This document shows, in pieces, positions 43,920-55,053 of a stretch of DNA of 64,000 nucleotides (its first letter is position 1; every line of letters begins with the position of its first letter). The stretch is from Armigeres subalbatus (lineage: Eukaryota > Arthropoda > Insecta > Diptera > Culicidae). Both the position numbers and the translations under genes were made by a program. The stretch lies in NCBI RefSeq assembly GCF_024139115.2, contig NC_085141.1, positions 219,641,783 through 219,705,782 of the forward strand. The letters are read 5' to 3'. The notes under the pieces were generated by a model. The model saw nothing but the letters and a program-made list of their open reading frames with translations, ran no database searches and had not been told where the DNA came from.

Positions 43920-44775
43920 GAAAACTGACCCGATCGGACTATGGGCTTAGAAGTTATGGCCAAAAGATTTTTTTTCATAAAAAAGCACTTTAAAAAGGCT
44001 AGCTCACTTTTTGGGTACTTATTCTCAACCGATTTGCTCGCAACAAGTTGCATTCGACGCAGAATCCTGTCCCATTGTTTCCTATTGAAAACTGACCCGA
44101 TCGGACTATGGGCCTAGAAGTTATGGCCAAAATACTTTTTTCATAAAAAAGCACATTAAAAAGTCTAACTCACTTTTTGGGCACTTTTTCTCAACCGATT
44201 TGCTCGCAACAAGTTGCATTCGACGCTGAATCATGTCCCATTGTTTCCTATTGAAAACTGACCCGATCGGACTATGGGCTTAGAAGTTATGGCCAAAAGA
44301 TTTTTTTTCATAAGAAAGCACTTTAAAAAGGCTAGCTCACTTTTTGGGTACTTATTCTCAACCGATTTGCTCGCAACAAGTTGCATTCGACGCAGAATCC
44401 TGTCCCATTGTTTCCTATTGAAAACTGACCCGATCGGAAGTTATGGCCAAAAGATTTTTTTTCCATAAAAAAGCACATTAAAAAGTCTAGCTCACTTTTT
44501 GGGCACTTATCCTCAACCAATTTGCATTCGACGCAGAATCCTGTCCCAATGTTTCTTATTGAAAATTGACCCGATCGGACTATGGGCTTAGAAATTATGG
44601 CCAAAATATGTTTTTTCATAAAAAGCACATTAAAAAGTCTAGCTCAATTTTTGGGAATTTATTAACAAGTTTATTTATCAACAAGTTGCATTCGACGCAG
44701 AATCCTGTCCCATTGTTTCCTATTGAAAATTGACCCGATCGTACTATGGGCTTAGAAGTTATGACCAAAATTCTT
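43920..44775 (+). repeat. Tandem array of a ~166-bp unit, about five copies
   Basis: GAAAACTGACCCGATCGG (or GAAAATTGACCC) occurs at 43920, 44087, 44253, 44420, 44561 and 44725, giving periods of 167, 166, 167, 141 and 164. Each unit has GGGCTTAGAAGTTATGGCC, GCTCACTTTTTGGGTACTTA, CAACAAGTTGCATTCGACGC and CCTGTCCCATTGTTTCCTAT. The fifth has a 25-bp deletion. Confidence 0.95.
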
Positions 44776-46230
44776 TTAGCCTTTCTTGTATACAAAGTAT
44801 AGGGGAGACTGGGTAGACTTGATCCCCTTTTCTGATTTCCGATGTATTACAGCCAAAAATAAATAAACATACGCGATTTCCACACTGACTCTCTAAGAAA
44901 TATAGTATTTAACCTTACTGATGTATGACAGTCCTTAAAATATTGTTGTTATTGATACATAATCGATTTTTTAGAGTGCTGTCAAAAGTCTACTTTTAAA
45001 ATATTCGGGGGAAATTGATCCCTCTTCAAGAGCTTGCTTTGTTAAAATTAGAAAGGTGCCCTCAGATTTTTTAAATATTTTTCCTTCAAAACAGGCGCAA
45101 CTTTCGAATTGCCGTGCGTATACATGAACGATTTTTGTTATTGAATTCGACAGCATGTTATTTTTAAATTTGGGGAGACTTGATTCTCTTTCTATGATAT
45201 CTACCCAATAAATGATGTTTCCTGCCAACCCTTCATCAAATCTGTCAAATCTACAAAAAATCAGAAACCAGAGAACAGATTTATATTTTTTTGAATTTTT
45301 TCGCCAAATTTTTGTATGGGTGACTAATGGGGGATCAAATGTCCCCATATTGAGGCAATAATTTCAAATCCAAATATCCTAAAACTTTGATGGAATGTTG
45401 ACATTTCCACCAGTACAAATCATTAAGCACATTTATGGCTTTGTGCTGTGAAAAAAAAACGAAAGCATTTGTTCATTGTTATGCAAAGTTATTCAAATTT
45501 TGCGTGGCCAATAAAAAAATCTTTAGGAAGGTCAAAACATACAAACCGCCCTGCAGAATAAATAAGGTTGTCAACCCAAAAAATAACTCACCACATAAAG
45601 GTCATTTGTCTATAGATCATACTTAAAAATACGCTAGTAAAAAACTACTTTAGTTCTCGATAAAACAGGGGGTGATCAAGTCTCCCCGGGGATCAAGTCC
45701 CCTACTTAAAGGCTATATGTTCGCTTCAAAAACGAACTTTTTATAGGAAGCCCGTAGAGTCTTAGTGTTATATACCGATCGACTCAGCTCGACGAATTAA
45801 AGTGACGTCTGTGTGTGTGTATGTGTGTGCGCAAAATAATCTCACTGATTTTTCAGGCACTTATCCTTAATCATTTCATTTCTTGGGCATTTATCCTCAA
45901 CCGATTTGTTGCTCAAAGTTGCATTTGACGCGGAATCTTGTCCCATTGTTTCGTATCGAAAACTGGCCCAGTCGGACTATGGGCTTCGGAGTTATGGTCA
46001 GTTTTTACAAGAAAAATTCTTTTTCTCTATTTAGGCACTTACTCTCGGCCGATTTACTCGCAACATTCGACGCAGAATCATGTCCCATTGTTTCCTATTA
46101 AAAATTGGCCGGATTGGACTATGGGCTCAGAAGTTATGGCCAAAATACTTTTTTTCATACAAAAAGTGCGAAGAAATTACTCACTCACAAGAAACGAGAA
46201 AGGCACTATCACCGCTAGGTGGATTAATCT
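44776..46230 (+). mobile_element. GCCTTTCTCGTATAC repeat family, copy 2 (interrupted)
   Basis: The head AGCCTTTCTTGTATACAAAG abuts copy 1, is interrupted at 44802-45702, and resumes with TTAAAGGCTATATGTTCGCT and the same leader. It has about two diverged internal units (45838-46140) and ends ACGAGAAAGGCACTATCACC GCTAGGTGGATTAATCTGG near 46230. GCCTTTCTCGT and ACGAGAAAGGC form a short inverted pair at the family's ends. Confidence 0.7.
44802..45702. mobile_element. TA-flanked TIR element, 901 bp, with GATC-rich ends
   Basis: GGGGAGACTGGGTAGACTTG starts the left end, and the right end is CCGGGGATCAAGTCCCC, flanked by TA on each side. Removing it joins ACAAAGTATA to CTTAAAGGCT, matching the uninterrupted paralog. 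GACTTGATCCCC-type words recur at both ends and inside (about 45008, 45175, 45325, 45675). It is noncoding. Confidence 0.88.
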
Positions 46231-46232
46231 GG

Positions 46233-46293
46233 GTTTTTTTTTGTCTTTATTAGCTAGACTTTCAGCCCTAGGCTGGCTCGTCTCGAAATGAGG
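46233..46293 (-). mobile_element. Retroposed 3' tail (third copy of the AATAAAGAC family)
   Basis: On the minus strand it reads GACGAGCCAGCCTAGGGCTG, TAATAAAGAC, then poly(A). It lies directly at the T-run end of repeat copy 2. The target duplication is obscured by the adjoining T-run. Confidence 0.6.
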
Positions 46294-46367
46294 TTGGATT
46301 TTGGTCGATTGAATGGTAACTCTGGTAATTCTTCGTGGTGTGACCATATAATAAACCGTGCCGTCAA

Positions 46368-46660
46368 TTCTTCTTCTTCTTCTTCTTATTGGCATTACAT
46401 CCCCACACTGGGACAGAGCCGCCTCGCAGCTTAGTGTTCATTAAGCACTTCCACAGTTATTAATTGCGAGGTTTCTAAGCCAGGTTACCATTTTTGCATT
46501 CGTATATCATGAGGCTAGCACGATGATACTTTTATGCCCAGGGAAGTCGAGACAATTTCCAATCCGAAAATTGACTATACCGGTACCGAGAATCGAACCC
46601 AGCCACCCTCAGCATGGTATTGCTTTGTAGCCGCGCGTCTTACCACACGGCTAAGGAGGG
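46368..46660 (-). mobile_element. Feilai-like tRNA-derived SINE, full length
   Basis: Read on the minus strand: a tRNA-like head with a B box GGTTCGATTCTCGG (about 46580-46595), the body, and a (GAA)n tail at 46368-46386. CCGTCAA flanks both ends (46361-46367 and 46661-46667), a probable target duplication. It has the same body as the copies at 50855 and 59754. Confidence 0.9.
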
Positions 46661-46817
46661 CCGTCAAATTATCGTTTTTTAATTTTATTCCAGGAGTTTC
46701 ATTCGTCGGTTGACGAAATACAAAATGTTATGTTATGTTATGTAACAGTATGCATATTTCTTCTCTTTAGAATTATATGTCATTGATCAGAATTTACTTC
46801 ACATTACAGGGCGAACG

Positions 46818-47226
46818 TTTTTGCCTTTCTCGTATACTAAGTATTCGTAAAGGCTATATGATCACTCCAAAACCAAACTTTTGATAGGAGGTGCGGAGAT
46901 CCATAGTGTTATATACCAATCGACTCAGCTCGACGAATTGAGATGATGTCTGTTTGTGTGTATGTATGTATGTGTACAAAATTTTGTAGACACAATTTTT
47001 GGAACTTAGCATTGGTAGAACTACTTGCAACATTCGACAGAGAATCCTGTCCCATTGTTTGCTATTGAAAATTGGCCAGATTGGACTATGGAATCAGAAG
47101 TTATGGTCAAAATACTATTTTCTACGCGCAAAACACGCTAAAAAACACCCACTCATATTTCTCAGTATTTTTTTTACGAGAAAGGCACCAACACCACTAG
47201 GTGGATTAATCAGGTTTTTTTTTTTC
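46818..47226 (+). mobile_element. GCCTTTCTCGTATAC repeat family, copy 3 (uninterrupted)
   Basis: This copy has the head TTTTTGCCTTTCTCGTATAC, an unbroken TAAGTATTCGTAAAGGCTAT, the leader, a GT/GTAT microsatellite (about 46951-46975), one internal unit (about 47000-47120) and the tail ACGAGAAAGGCACCAACACC ACTAGGTGGATTAATCAGG plus a T-run. It serves as the empty-site reference for copies 1 and 2. Confidence 0.75.
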
Positions 47227-47283
47227 AAAACTTCGTATCGTCAAGTATTGGCCTCGAAAACATCAGACAGATAGTTAACGGTC

Positions 47284-47880
47284 ATGACTTCAACACATAA
47301 TCATGAAGACGGGAAAATACAATACAGATCAACAGACAACATGCCACAATGGCATAACCAGCTGTTATGTCCCCATGTGTGGCGCCTATCGAACCGTCTT
47401 CCGCCGCTTCTGATGACAAATGTTCAGGAAATTATTGGGCTTGTTATGCCTACTTTCCGAATCTGTTGGCGAATCCATTTGGCATCACTCCAGCAGCGCC
47501 AGCCACCAACTTCTTCCTGCCGGGGGTAGCTTTTCGTCTTACGGCAATGCGACGAACTTTGTGACTCATCGTTCTGCATCGGATATATTCCACCGTGTAG
47601 GATCCGGTGCTTTTGCTTTACACGAGCTGCAGGAAAATGGATGGTTTGTTGTTGTCCTCCGTGTTTCATCGTGCGAAACATCCAAATGCTGGGCGGTGTT
47701 TCCGTTCCAACGGGAAAACTAGGTCAAAATCGGTGGTAGCTGGAATCGACACTAGAAGAACGAAAATGGTCTATTTTACTGTTCCGTATGTTGACGCAAA
47801 TCTCCTAATTGGATTGACTCCAAGTCCTATTCCATCGATGCACATAAGCGCTTTATCACAGTTCAAAGTGTAAATAATAG
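47284..47880. other. GC-rich segment with short protein-like frames, unresolved
   Basis: This stretch is clearly richer in GC than its surroundings. On the minus strand a basic 39-codon frame (MSHKVRRIAVRRKA ... FANRFGK, about 47565-47447) ends in a stop. On the plus strand NYWACYAYFPNLLANPFG is open over the same DNA. Neither was recognised. It may be a decayed coding segment or an unrecognised exon; no flanking splice structure could be fixed. Confidence 0.25.
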
Positions 47881-48229
47881 CAATAGCTAGTTAGGGTAAT
47901 GGTAGGTGTTCTCGACAAACATTTATTTCTGACACAGTGTTGAACTTCAAATGATAGGAATAACAGTAAACCGAAATTCCATTCTAATCCTTTGCTTAAA
48001 CTAGAATTTACCATGCAGCTAGGTGAAAATAAAACTGACTGAAGAATAGCTATTATACGCGGTTTTCTATGATTGCATATGTATATCTAATAAGTTATAT
48101 GAAAAACTGATACACATTTATACGTGCCATCTAGGTAAGCGCGTATTTCAAGTGCAAAATAGTTTAGTCAAGGTAAAATCCAAACATTCATGTGACGAGC
48201 GCGGTGTATCTTGCGAGGGTGACCTAACT
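47881..48229. other. Noncoding stretch
   Basis: No recognised feature. Confidence 0.5.
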
Positions 48230-48492
48230 GCAGGAAACTCTCAATAAACCAACGTAGTCTGTCGGAGCCGGAGGACAGTGCAAACATTTTCGGACGAAAA
48301 CAAAATTGAGAACGCACAAGAACTTGTGTGATTTGCATTCTCGCATTTCGGATGCTGCTGCGGCCGTTGTTGTTGTGAAGGTTTAGCGATTCGATTGTAT
48401 ACGGGACGCAACTAGTATTGGACGTCTCTCGTCAAGCGAGCGGCGGACAGCAGCCGGCATTCGTGTTGGTTCTTTGGAAACCTCAATGGATG
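48230..48492 (+). promoter_or_regulatory. Candidate promoter and noncoding first exon
   Basis: A GC-rich, UTR-like block (GCTGCTGCGGCCGTTGTTGT, GCGAGCGGCGGACAGCAGCC) ends in GGATGA|GTAATTTT, a weak donor at 48493. Its composition contrasts with the AT-rich DNA on both sides. Confidence 0.3.
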
Positions 48493-50843
48493 AGTAATTT
48501 TATATTTTTAAACTCTGAACTCAGAGAATCGGTCGGCTAGGGCTGGCCGGTGGATGAGCTGTATAGAGCGCTGTGCTCTTAGCTGCCAGATCGTGGTCTT
48601 CGGCGCGGACACCCCTTGTTCAACAACATATATAAATGTCAGCGCTCAATCTCTATTGACGATGGTATATGAGATAGCGTACCCCGCTTTTATGGCTGCA
48701 TTTTTAATGTGGCGAGTGGATTCGCCGAGGCAAGGTTTTTCAGCTGCCGAATAGAGATTTATATTTATGCCATAGAATCACACTTCATCATCGTCATCAC
48801 GTTCTCCGATTGGCCAAAGCCATTGTTAGTTTCGAGTTAGCCGGAAAGACATAAAATAACTATTGTTTTGTTCCGAAAACAGTTATCCCCCAATTTTGGC
48901 TCATATTCATTAAAGTGGTGCATAATCTTAATAGCACAACGAATGTTTCGAGGTGCAATAAGATTTAGGAAAACATAACGACAGATAATAATAATCTGGC
49001 CAACTTTATTATCCTACTTATTCGTGTCTCTTTAACACGTTTGCTCTCCTGCATTGCCTTTGTTCAAAGTGAACGATATTTTGAGTCTTCAGAATGAACG
49101 ATTATTGATTTTAAATTAAAAACAGATTCGAGTCTTTTCCTACCTAAGGCTATTAGGACCGAGATATCCAGCCAATTGACGGAGCTGAAGTTTTGGATAG
49201 AACAGACGAGGCACCGCATTGCTCATGAGTGAGGTCATGCGTTGTTTTGATCTCTGTCCGCAACATGGGGAACAAACATGCTCGGGCGTGTATCCTAAAT
49301 GCAGCTGCAGTATAAAAAAACTGCCGGATCCCAGGTGATCAGCTATGCACTTAATCCTAAATATATATTGATAGTATCAGACGGTTCTACGGTTTTGAAT
49401 TCCCAGAAAATTTTTATACCCTATTTTCACCGCACAAATTTCATCTAATAAGTAATAAACATAACTGAAAAATAGAGTTTAATGCATTCTGCATCACAGC
49501 AAAGATAAAAGCTTCGTCGGTAATCCATCGGACTGAAATTGAACAGTTCACTTTTAATGCATATAGCTGAGAAAAGGTTACTTACAGTGTAGTATAGCTT
49601 CGTGCGACAATAATGCAGCAGCTCATCAATTTCAACGCTTTGGGGTGGCGTCTTGCTGTCGACCTAAAGGCATTTCACCTTATGAACTCTTGCTTGGTTT
49701 GCTCGAAAGTTCGTTCCTTCACATGAAATGACCGTTGTACTGCACTGGCAGAACGTCAAAGGATACGATGCACTGTTGGGGCGTGCAGGTTGATTTGCTT
49801 ACATACAGTGTCGACCGAAAATGTGAGCATTGTGGCTGTCTTAGAAGAGGAGTTTAAATAATAGTGTCGGGCCACCATCCAGGAGCAATGGACTTGATTT
49901 TCAAAAGAGCAAATATTTGGCTGTTTTTTGTTAATTACAAATAGTTAGAGCATCTGTGCTTTCATATTTTTTTTACAACGTTGCGTAAACTCATTTAAAC
50001 TCCCAAAACTTCCCATATTCATTTGCGGTTAAAATTGCTTCGTTTTGGTAGTGCCACATAAATGTAACAATCAAAGAAATATGTTTACATAAATTGTATA
50101 ATATGGACACAATCAGTGTTTGGGTGTTCCGAAGCTTTTGTTCATGCATGCACAAACAAGTGTGTCGTTCAAAATCATCCGATTGCTATTTGCCGGTTTC
50201 TCTGCTGCAGTAACATATTCACTATACATTAGTTGGCTATGGGGGCTGGTGGAGAAAACAAACTTTTTGTTTAGGGTGTTAACTTTTGGAAAGCATGATT
50301 TTGCACCGGCTTTGGAATATAGCATGCAGCGGAATCTATAGCTTTCTACAGTCCTGTTTAATTTCGTAAAGGAAGTAAAGAAAGAATTTGAAACCAAAGA
50401 AATAGTTTACGTTAACCCTACTAAGATCGAAATATTTTCGAGTTTTTCATGATCGTCTTTTTTATAACATATGATAAGGGCTTAAAAGTCAAACGTTAAC
50501 TAACCCTTGTTTCGACGGTTCTGATTCTCAATTACGTTTGATACAGCAATATCGATGTTTCATCTCTGATGCTGGTAATGGATTTTATTCAACGTTGATT
50601 CTGTCTGACTTAGCGTCCCGCGTTTCTTGAATACAATCATCCAGAATTTTTTAGTTTTCTCAGCTTCTTTATAGAAAGTAAAACAACCTGCAAAAGGTTG
50701 TGTTCCAATTTTCACGAATATTGAAAGTTCAGACATACTTGTTCCAACTGATACAGTGCAAGATCATCGCTGTTTTATTAGAATGCTATAAATTAAAAAT
50801 AAATCATTTCATATATTCTTCTTCCATTTTGAAGAATGGGAGT
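48493..50843. other. Noncoding stretch, 2.3 kb
   Basis: Short frames on both strands lack protein character. No repeat structure was recognised. The part from 48500 to 48750 is still fairly GC-rich. Confidence 0.45.
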
Positions 50844-50854
50844 TTTTTTTATTT

Positions 50855-51160
50855 CTTCTTCTTCTTATCTTCTTCTTCTTCTTATTGGCATTTCATCCCA
50901 CACTGGGACAGAGCCGCCTCGCAGCTTAGTGTTTATTAAGCAGTTCCACAGTTATTAACTGCGAGGTTTCTTAGCCAGGTTACCATTTTTGCATTCGTAT
51001 ATCATGAGGCTAACACGATGATACTTTTATGCCCAGGGAAGTCGAGACAATTTCCAATCCGAAAATTGCCTAGACCGGCACCGGGAATCGAACCCAGCCA
51101 CCCTCAGCATGGTCTTGCTTTGTAGCCGCGCGTCTTACCGCACGGCTAAGGAGGGCCCAA
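50855..51160 (-). mobile_element. Feilai-like SINE, full length, 11-bp target duplication
   Basis: TTTTTTTATTT flanks the insert at 50844-50854 and 51161-51171. On the minus strand it starts at GGGCCCTCCTTAGCCGTGCG and carries the B box GGTTCGATTCCCGG. It ends in a (GAA)n tail (50855-50882) interrupted by one GATAA. Confidence 0.93.
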
Positions 51161-51221
51161 TTTTTTTATTTAATACATATTGAATAATTTATTTGAGAAA
51201 CCATAGTTGCCCATTTTCGAA

Positions 51222-52761
51222 ATGAGTAATTCTCGCTGAGACCGGGCCACTATTTGCACGAGGTTCTTAAAATGCCTAAATTTATATTCCTTCGAAGGCT
51301 TTCGGCGAGTATATTATGGAAACGAGTTAAATTCTTCAGAAAGATGAACCCCTCGTTAGTCATACACGAAATCATTTTAATGAACCCCTCGATTTTTGTC
51401 AATTCTTGACTCATCAAAACTGTCATAACTCCAACATTTCGCAATTGATCATAGAGATCAGCATATCGTTGGAAAGAGGAAAGTGTATCCTCAATTTGCA
51501 ATAATTAAAATAGAACCAGCAGTATTAAATTTGGCCGCCATCTTGGATTTCTTTTTGAAAAGTATTTTTCCGCCAGGTTCGCAACCACTGATTTTGAATA
51601 TTAAGGTCACTCCTGATGGAATCCAAGTTCCAAAGTGCTCGCGTTTTCGGGGGCACACCACTCGATTCAGAGGCGGCGCACAACTGTCATTTTTGTTGAT
51701 TTGGCTTTGCTGCGTCGCAGCATGCGTGAAATAATAAAAATGACAGTTGTGCGTTGTTTCCGTATCGAGTGGTGTGCCTCCGAAAACGCGAGCACTTTTA
51801 AACTTGGATTCCGTCAGGAGTGACCTTAATACATCGATGGAAAACTTAGCTTATTTTGTGCATTGTGTCCAGAAATCTCAGGATTTACCAATACCAAAAT
51901 TATTTAATTATTTAATACAATAACTTGAATACAGCTCCGTTATGCTCAAAACTTTTGAGCCCTTCATATAAAATACTGTTGTAGATATGTTTCTCATTTT
52001 TGAAACATATTTAGCTTAGAATAGTGTATGAAATCAAGGAGCAACCATAAAAATAATGTTCGTTGGTCAGATGGCCCTTTAAAAAATAATTTGGTAAATC
52101 GTACCTAACTTTAGATAGAAAAAACATACCCAGGCTTTTTTTACGCGGTTGGAATTCATTAATTTCTCGGTTAACCTAAACTTTTACAGCTTTTAAAATA
52201 CCCCCTGCATTTTCTTTAATTTTTTTGTAATTTCTTTTTTTTGTGGGTTTCACTCATTGTTTCATTGACGCTGAAGGACTTAAACGACTAAAACCAAACC
52301 GTGTAAAGAAAAACCTTGGTGTACACCTGAGATTTTCGGACACAATGCACAATATAAGCTAAACTTTCCATCAATACATTGATATTCAAAATCGGTGGTT
52401 GCAAACCTGGTGAAAAATAGTTTTCAAAAAGAAATCCAAGATGGCGGCCAAATTCAATAAGGATGTTTCTATTTACATTATTGCAAATTGAGGATACACT
52501 CTTCCTCTTTCCTACGATATGCTGATCTCTATGATCGGTTGCGAAATGTTAGAGTTATGACAGTTTGGGTGAATCAAGAATTGACAAAAATTGAGGGGTT
52601 CATTAAAATGATTTCGTGTTTAACTAACGAGGGGTTCATCTTTCTGAAGAATTTAACTCGGATCCTTAATATACTCGCCGAAAGCTTTCGAAAGAATATA
52701 AATTTAGGCATTTTAAGAACCTCGTAAAAATAGTGGCCCGGTCTCAGCGAGAATTACTCAA
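51222..52761. mobile_element. 1.5-kb foldback element with ~430-bp arms
   Basis: TGAGTAATTCTCGCTGAGAC... at the left end recurs inverted at the right end (about 52743-52760). The inverse match runs for about 430 bp per arm: left 51222-51895 without the inserted MITE, right 52327-52761. A ~430-bp unique centre lies around 51900-52320. Divergence between the arms is several percent and falls at all codon positions. There is no transposase. Confidence 0.88.
51605..51825. mobile_element. TTAA-flanked MITE in the left foldback arm
   Basis: TTAA at 51601-51604 and 51826-51829 flanks GGTCACTCCTGATGGAATCC and its inverse (TIR about 48 bp with few differences). The opposite arm of the foldback carries the uninterrupted sequence (ATATCAATGTATTGATGG when read inverted). 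That proves the insertion and its borders. TTAA points to a piggyBac-type source. Confidence 0.92.
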
Positions 52762-53460
52762 ATGTTTTGCAAGGAATCAGGGATAAAGTAATTTTCCAGT
52801 TCCGGAAGGTCAAATTCACTTGATCGAATCTCTTGATCATATATGAAACATTTGTTCATTTAATTCCTCAATTTGATTGTATCGTGAGGCTAGATAAGTA
52901 TTTTCACATTTAAGGTCTGAGGGAAGCTCTCTCGCGGTAGAGCGCTATTTTCGTACTAAAATGGGAACGAATTTCGCTTATCCCAACTGACAATCTCTTT
53001 GAAATTTATCAAGGAATGTTCCTACAAAATTTCATGGACCTACTATTTCCCAAATTTTAATTAAGCTCTAAATACTGAACTATTGTAGAACTGAAATTTT
53101 CGCTTCTCAGTACCTCTCTCCGTTGATTTGAAGCACAAACGAACCGAATTTCGCAAAACCCAACTGACAAAAGTTTTGAATTTTTCCAACGATCATTTTG
53201 ATGTAATGAAAAGTATATGTAATAAATAAATTTTGAAGGAAGCTCTTTTTTCTTCAACCAAGTTTTTTAAATTCCATACAAAAGTTACCATTTCGAGAAT
53301 GCAGCCAACAGCATATTTTCTTGCGGCACACGGCAGGAAAGGAGCGATGAGAGCGATAGAAAGTCCGTCAAATTTGTATCTAGCGTGACACTAGAAAAAA
53401 GCGTATTCCTATTTGTCAACACAAAGATACCAAATATATAAATTGAAATCAAATATAGGA
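52762..53460. other. Noncoding stretch
   Basis: A loosely repeated ACGAAC/GAATTTCGC...CCCAACTGACAA phrase occurs at about 52968-52995 and 53140-53170. No gene was seen. Confidence 0.45.
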
Positions 53461-53560
53461 ATAAGATGAGATAAACAATTGAAAATAAATAAGACAAATA
53501 AAACAAATAAGCCAAATAAAACAAATAAGACAAATAAAGCAAATAAGACAAATTAGACAA
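53461..53560 (+). repeat. (ACAAATAAG)n microsatellite-like tract
   Basis: About nine imperfect units of GACAAATAA or AACAAATAAG lead directly into the 24-bp satellite. The same motif, in both orientations, borders the second satellite block at 55542-55568 and 55998-56026. Confidence 0.85.
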
Positions 53561-54290
53561 ATTCCCACAGAAGTCCCTCCAAGTATTCCTCCGGAAGTTC
53601 CTTCGGGAATTCCTCCGGAAGTTCCTTCGGGAATTCCTCCGGAAGTTCCTTCGGGAATTCCTCCGGAAGTTCCTTCGGGAATTCGTCCGGAAGTTCCTTC
53701 AGAATATCCTCCGGAAGTTCCTTCGGAATTCCTCCGGAAGTTCCTTCGAATTCCTCCGGAAGTTCCTTCAAATTCCTCCGGAAGTTCCTTCGAATTCCTC
53801 CGGAAGTTCCTTCGGGAATTCCTCCGGAAGTTCCTTCGAAATTCCTCCGGAAGTTCCTTCGAATTCCTCCGGAAGTTCCTTCGGGAATTCCTCCGGAAGT
53901 TCCTTCAATTCCTCCGGAAGTTCCTTCGGGAATTCCTCCGGAAGTTCCTTCGGGAATTCCTCCGGAAGTTCCTACGGGAATTCCTCCGGAAGTTCCTTCG
54001 GGAATTCCTCCGGAAGTTCCTTCGGGAATTCCTCCGGAAGTTCCTTTGGGAATTCATCAGGAAGTTTCCCCGCGAATTTCTACTGAAGATCCCCCGGGAA
54101 TTCCTCCGGAAGTTCCCCCGGGAATTCCTCCGGAAGTTCCCCCGGAAATTCCTCCGGAAGTTCCCTCGGGAATTCCCCCGGTAATTTTTCCGGAAGTTCC
54201 TCCGGGAATTCCTCTGAAAATTCTTCCGAGAATTCCTCCGGAAATTCTTCCGGGAATTCCTCTAAAAGTTTTCCTGAAAACTTCCAGAAG
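53561..54290 (+). repeat. 24-bp GGAATTCC satellite, first orientation
   Basis: The unit is GGAATTCCTCCGGAAGTTCC TTCG (24 bp, with 20-22 bp variants). About 30 units are present. GAATTC and TCCGGA palindromes occur in nearly every unit. Because 24 is a multiple of three and the unit lacks stops, several frames stay open across it. Confidence 0.95.
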
Positions 54291-55053
54291 AAATCCTGGA
54301 GGAACTTCCCCCGGGAATTCCCGGAGGAACTTCACGAGGAACTTCCGGAGGCATTCCCGGAGAAACTTCAGGAAGAATTCCCGGAGGAACTTCCAGAAGA
54401 AATCCCAGAGGAATTCCCGGAGGAACTTCCAGAGGAAATCCCGCAGGAACTTCTGGAGGAATTGCCGGAGGAACTTCCGGAGGAATTCCCGGAGGAACTT
54501 TCTGAGGAATTGCCGGAGGAACTTCCGGAGGAATTCCCGGAGGAACTTTCTGAGGAATTTCCGGAGGAACTTCAGGAGAAACTTCCGGAAGAATTTTCGG
54601 AGAAACTTCCGGAGGAATTGCTGGAGGAACTTCCGGAGGAATTCCCGGAGGAACTTCCGGAGGCATTCCCGGAGAAACTTCAGGAAGAATTCCCGGAGGA
54701 ACTTCCAGAAGAAATCCCGGAGGAATTCCCGGAGGAACTTCCAGAGGAAATCCCGCAGGAACTTCTGGAGGAATTGCCGGAGGAACTTTCTGAGGAATTT
54801 CCGGAGGAACTTCAGGAGAAACTTCCGGAAGAATTTTCGGAGAAACTTCCGGAGGAATTGCTGGAGGAACTTCCGGAGGAATTCCCGGAGGAACTTTCGG
54901 AAGAATTTCCGGAGGAATTCGCGGAGGAACTTCCGGAGGATTTCCTGGAGGAACTTCCGGAGGAACTTTCGGAGGAAATCCCGAAGGCACTTCCGGAGGA
55001 ACTGTAGGAGAAATTCCCGGAGGAACTTTCGGAGGAATTCCCGGAGGAACTTC
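54291..55053 (-). repeat. 24-bp GGAATTCC satellite, inverted orientation
   Basis: From about 54291 the same unit runs in the opposite orientation (GGAATTCCCGGAGGAACTTC), about 32 units. Higher-order duplication is visible: a segment near 54330-54480 recurs at about 54650-54780 with the same variants. Confidence 0.93.

Larger units (their letters stand above)
42921..44775 (+). mobile_element. GCCTTTCTCGTATAC repeat family, copy 1 (interrupted, internally amplified)
   Basis: The copy starts TTTTTGCCTTTCTCGTATAC, is interrupted at 42948-43768, and resumes with ACGTAAAGGCTATATGTTCG, a conserved leader (GTGTTATATACCGATCGACT, CGACGAATTGG) and a GT microsatellite. An internal ~166-bp unit is then repeated about five times (43920-44775). 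Copies 2 and 3 have the same leader but only one or two units. No coding capacity was seen and the class is unknown. Confidence 0.7.

Noticed and set aside
51250..52727. Homologous ~80-codon frames in both arms of the 51.2-52.8 kb foldback
   Set aside because: They are the same inverted DNA read twice; differences fall mostly at codon-changing positions and the arms differ by indels, so no sign of selection on protein.
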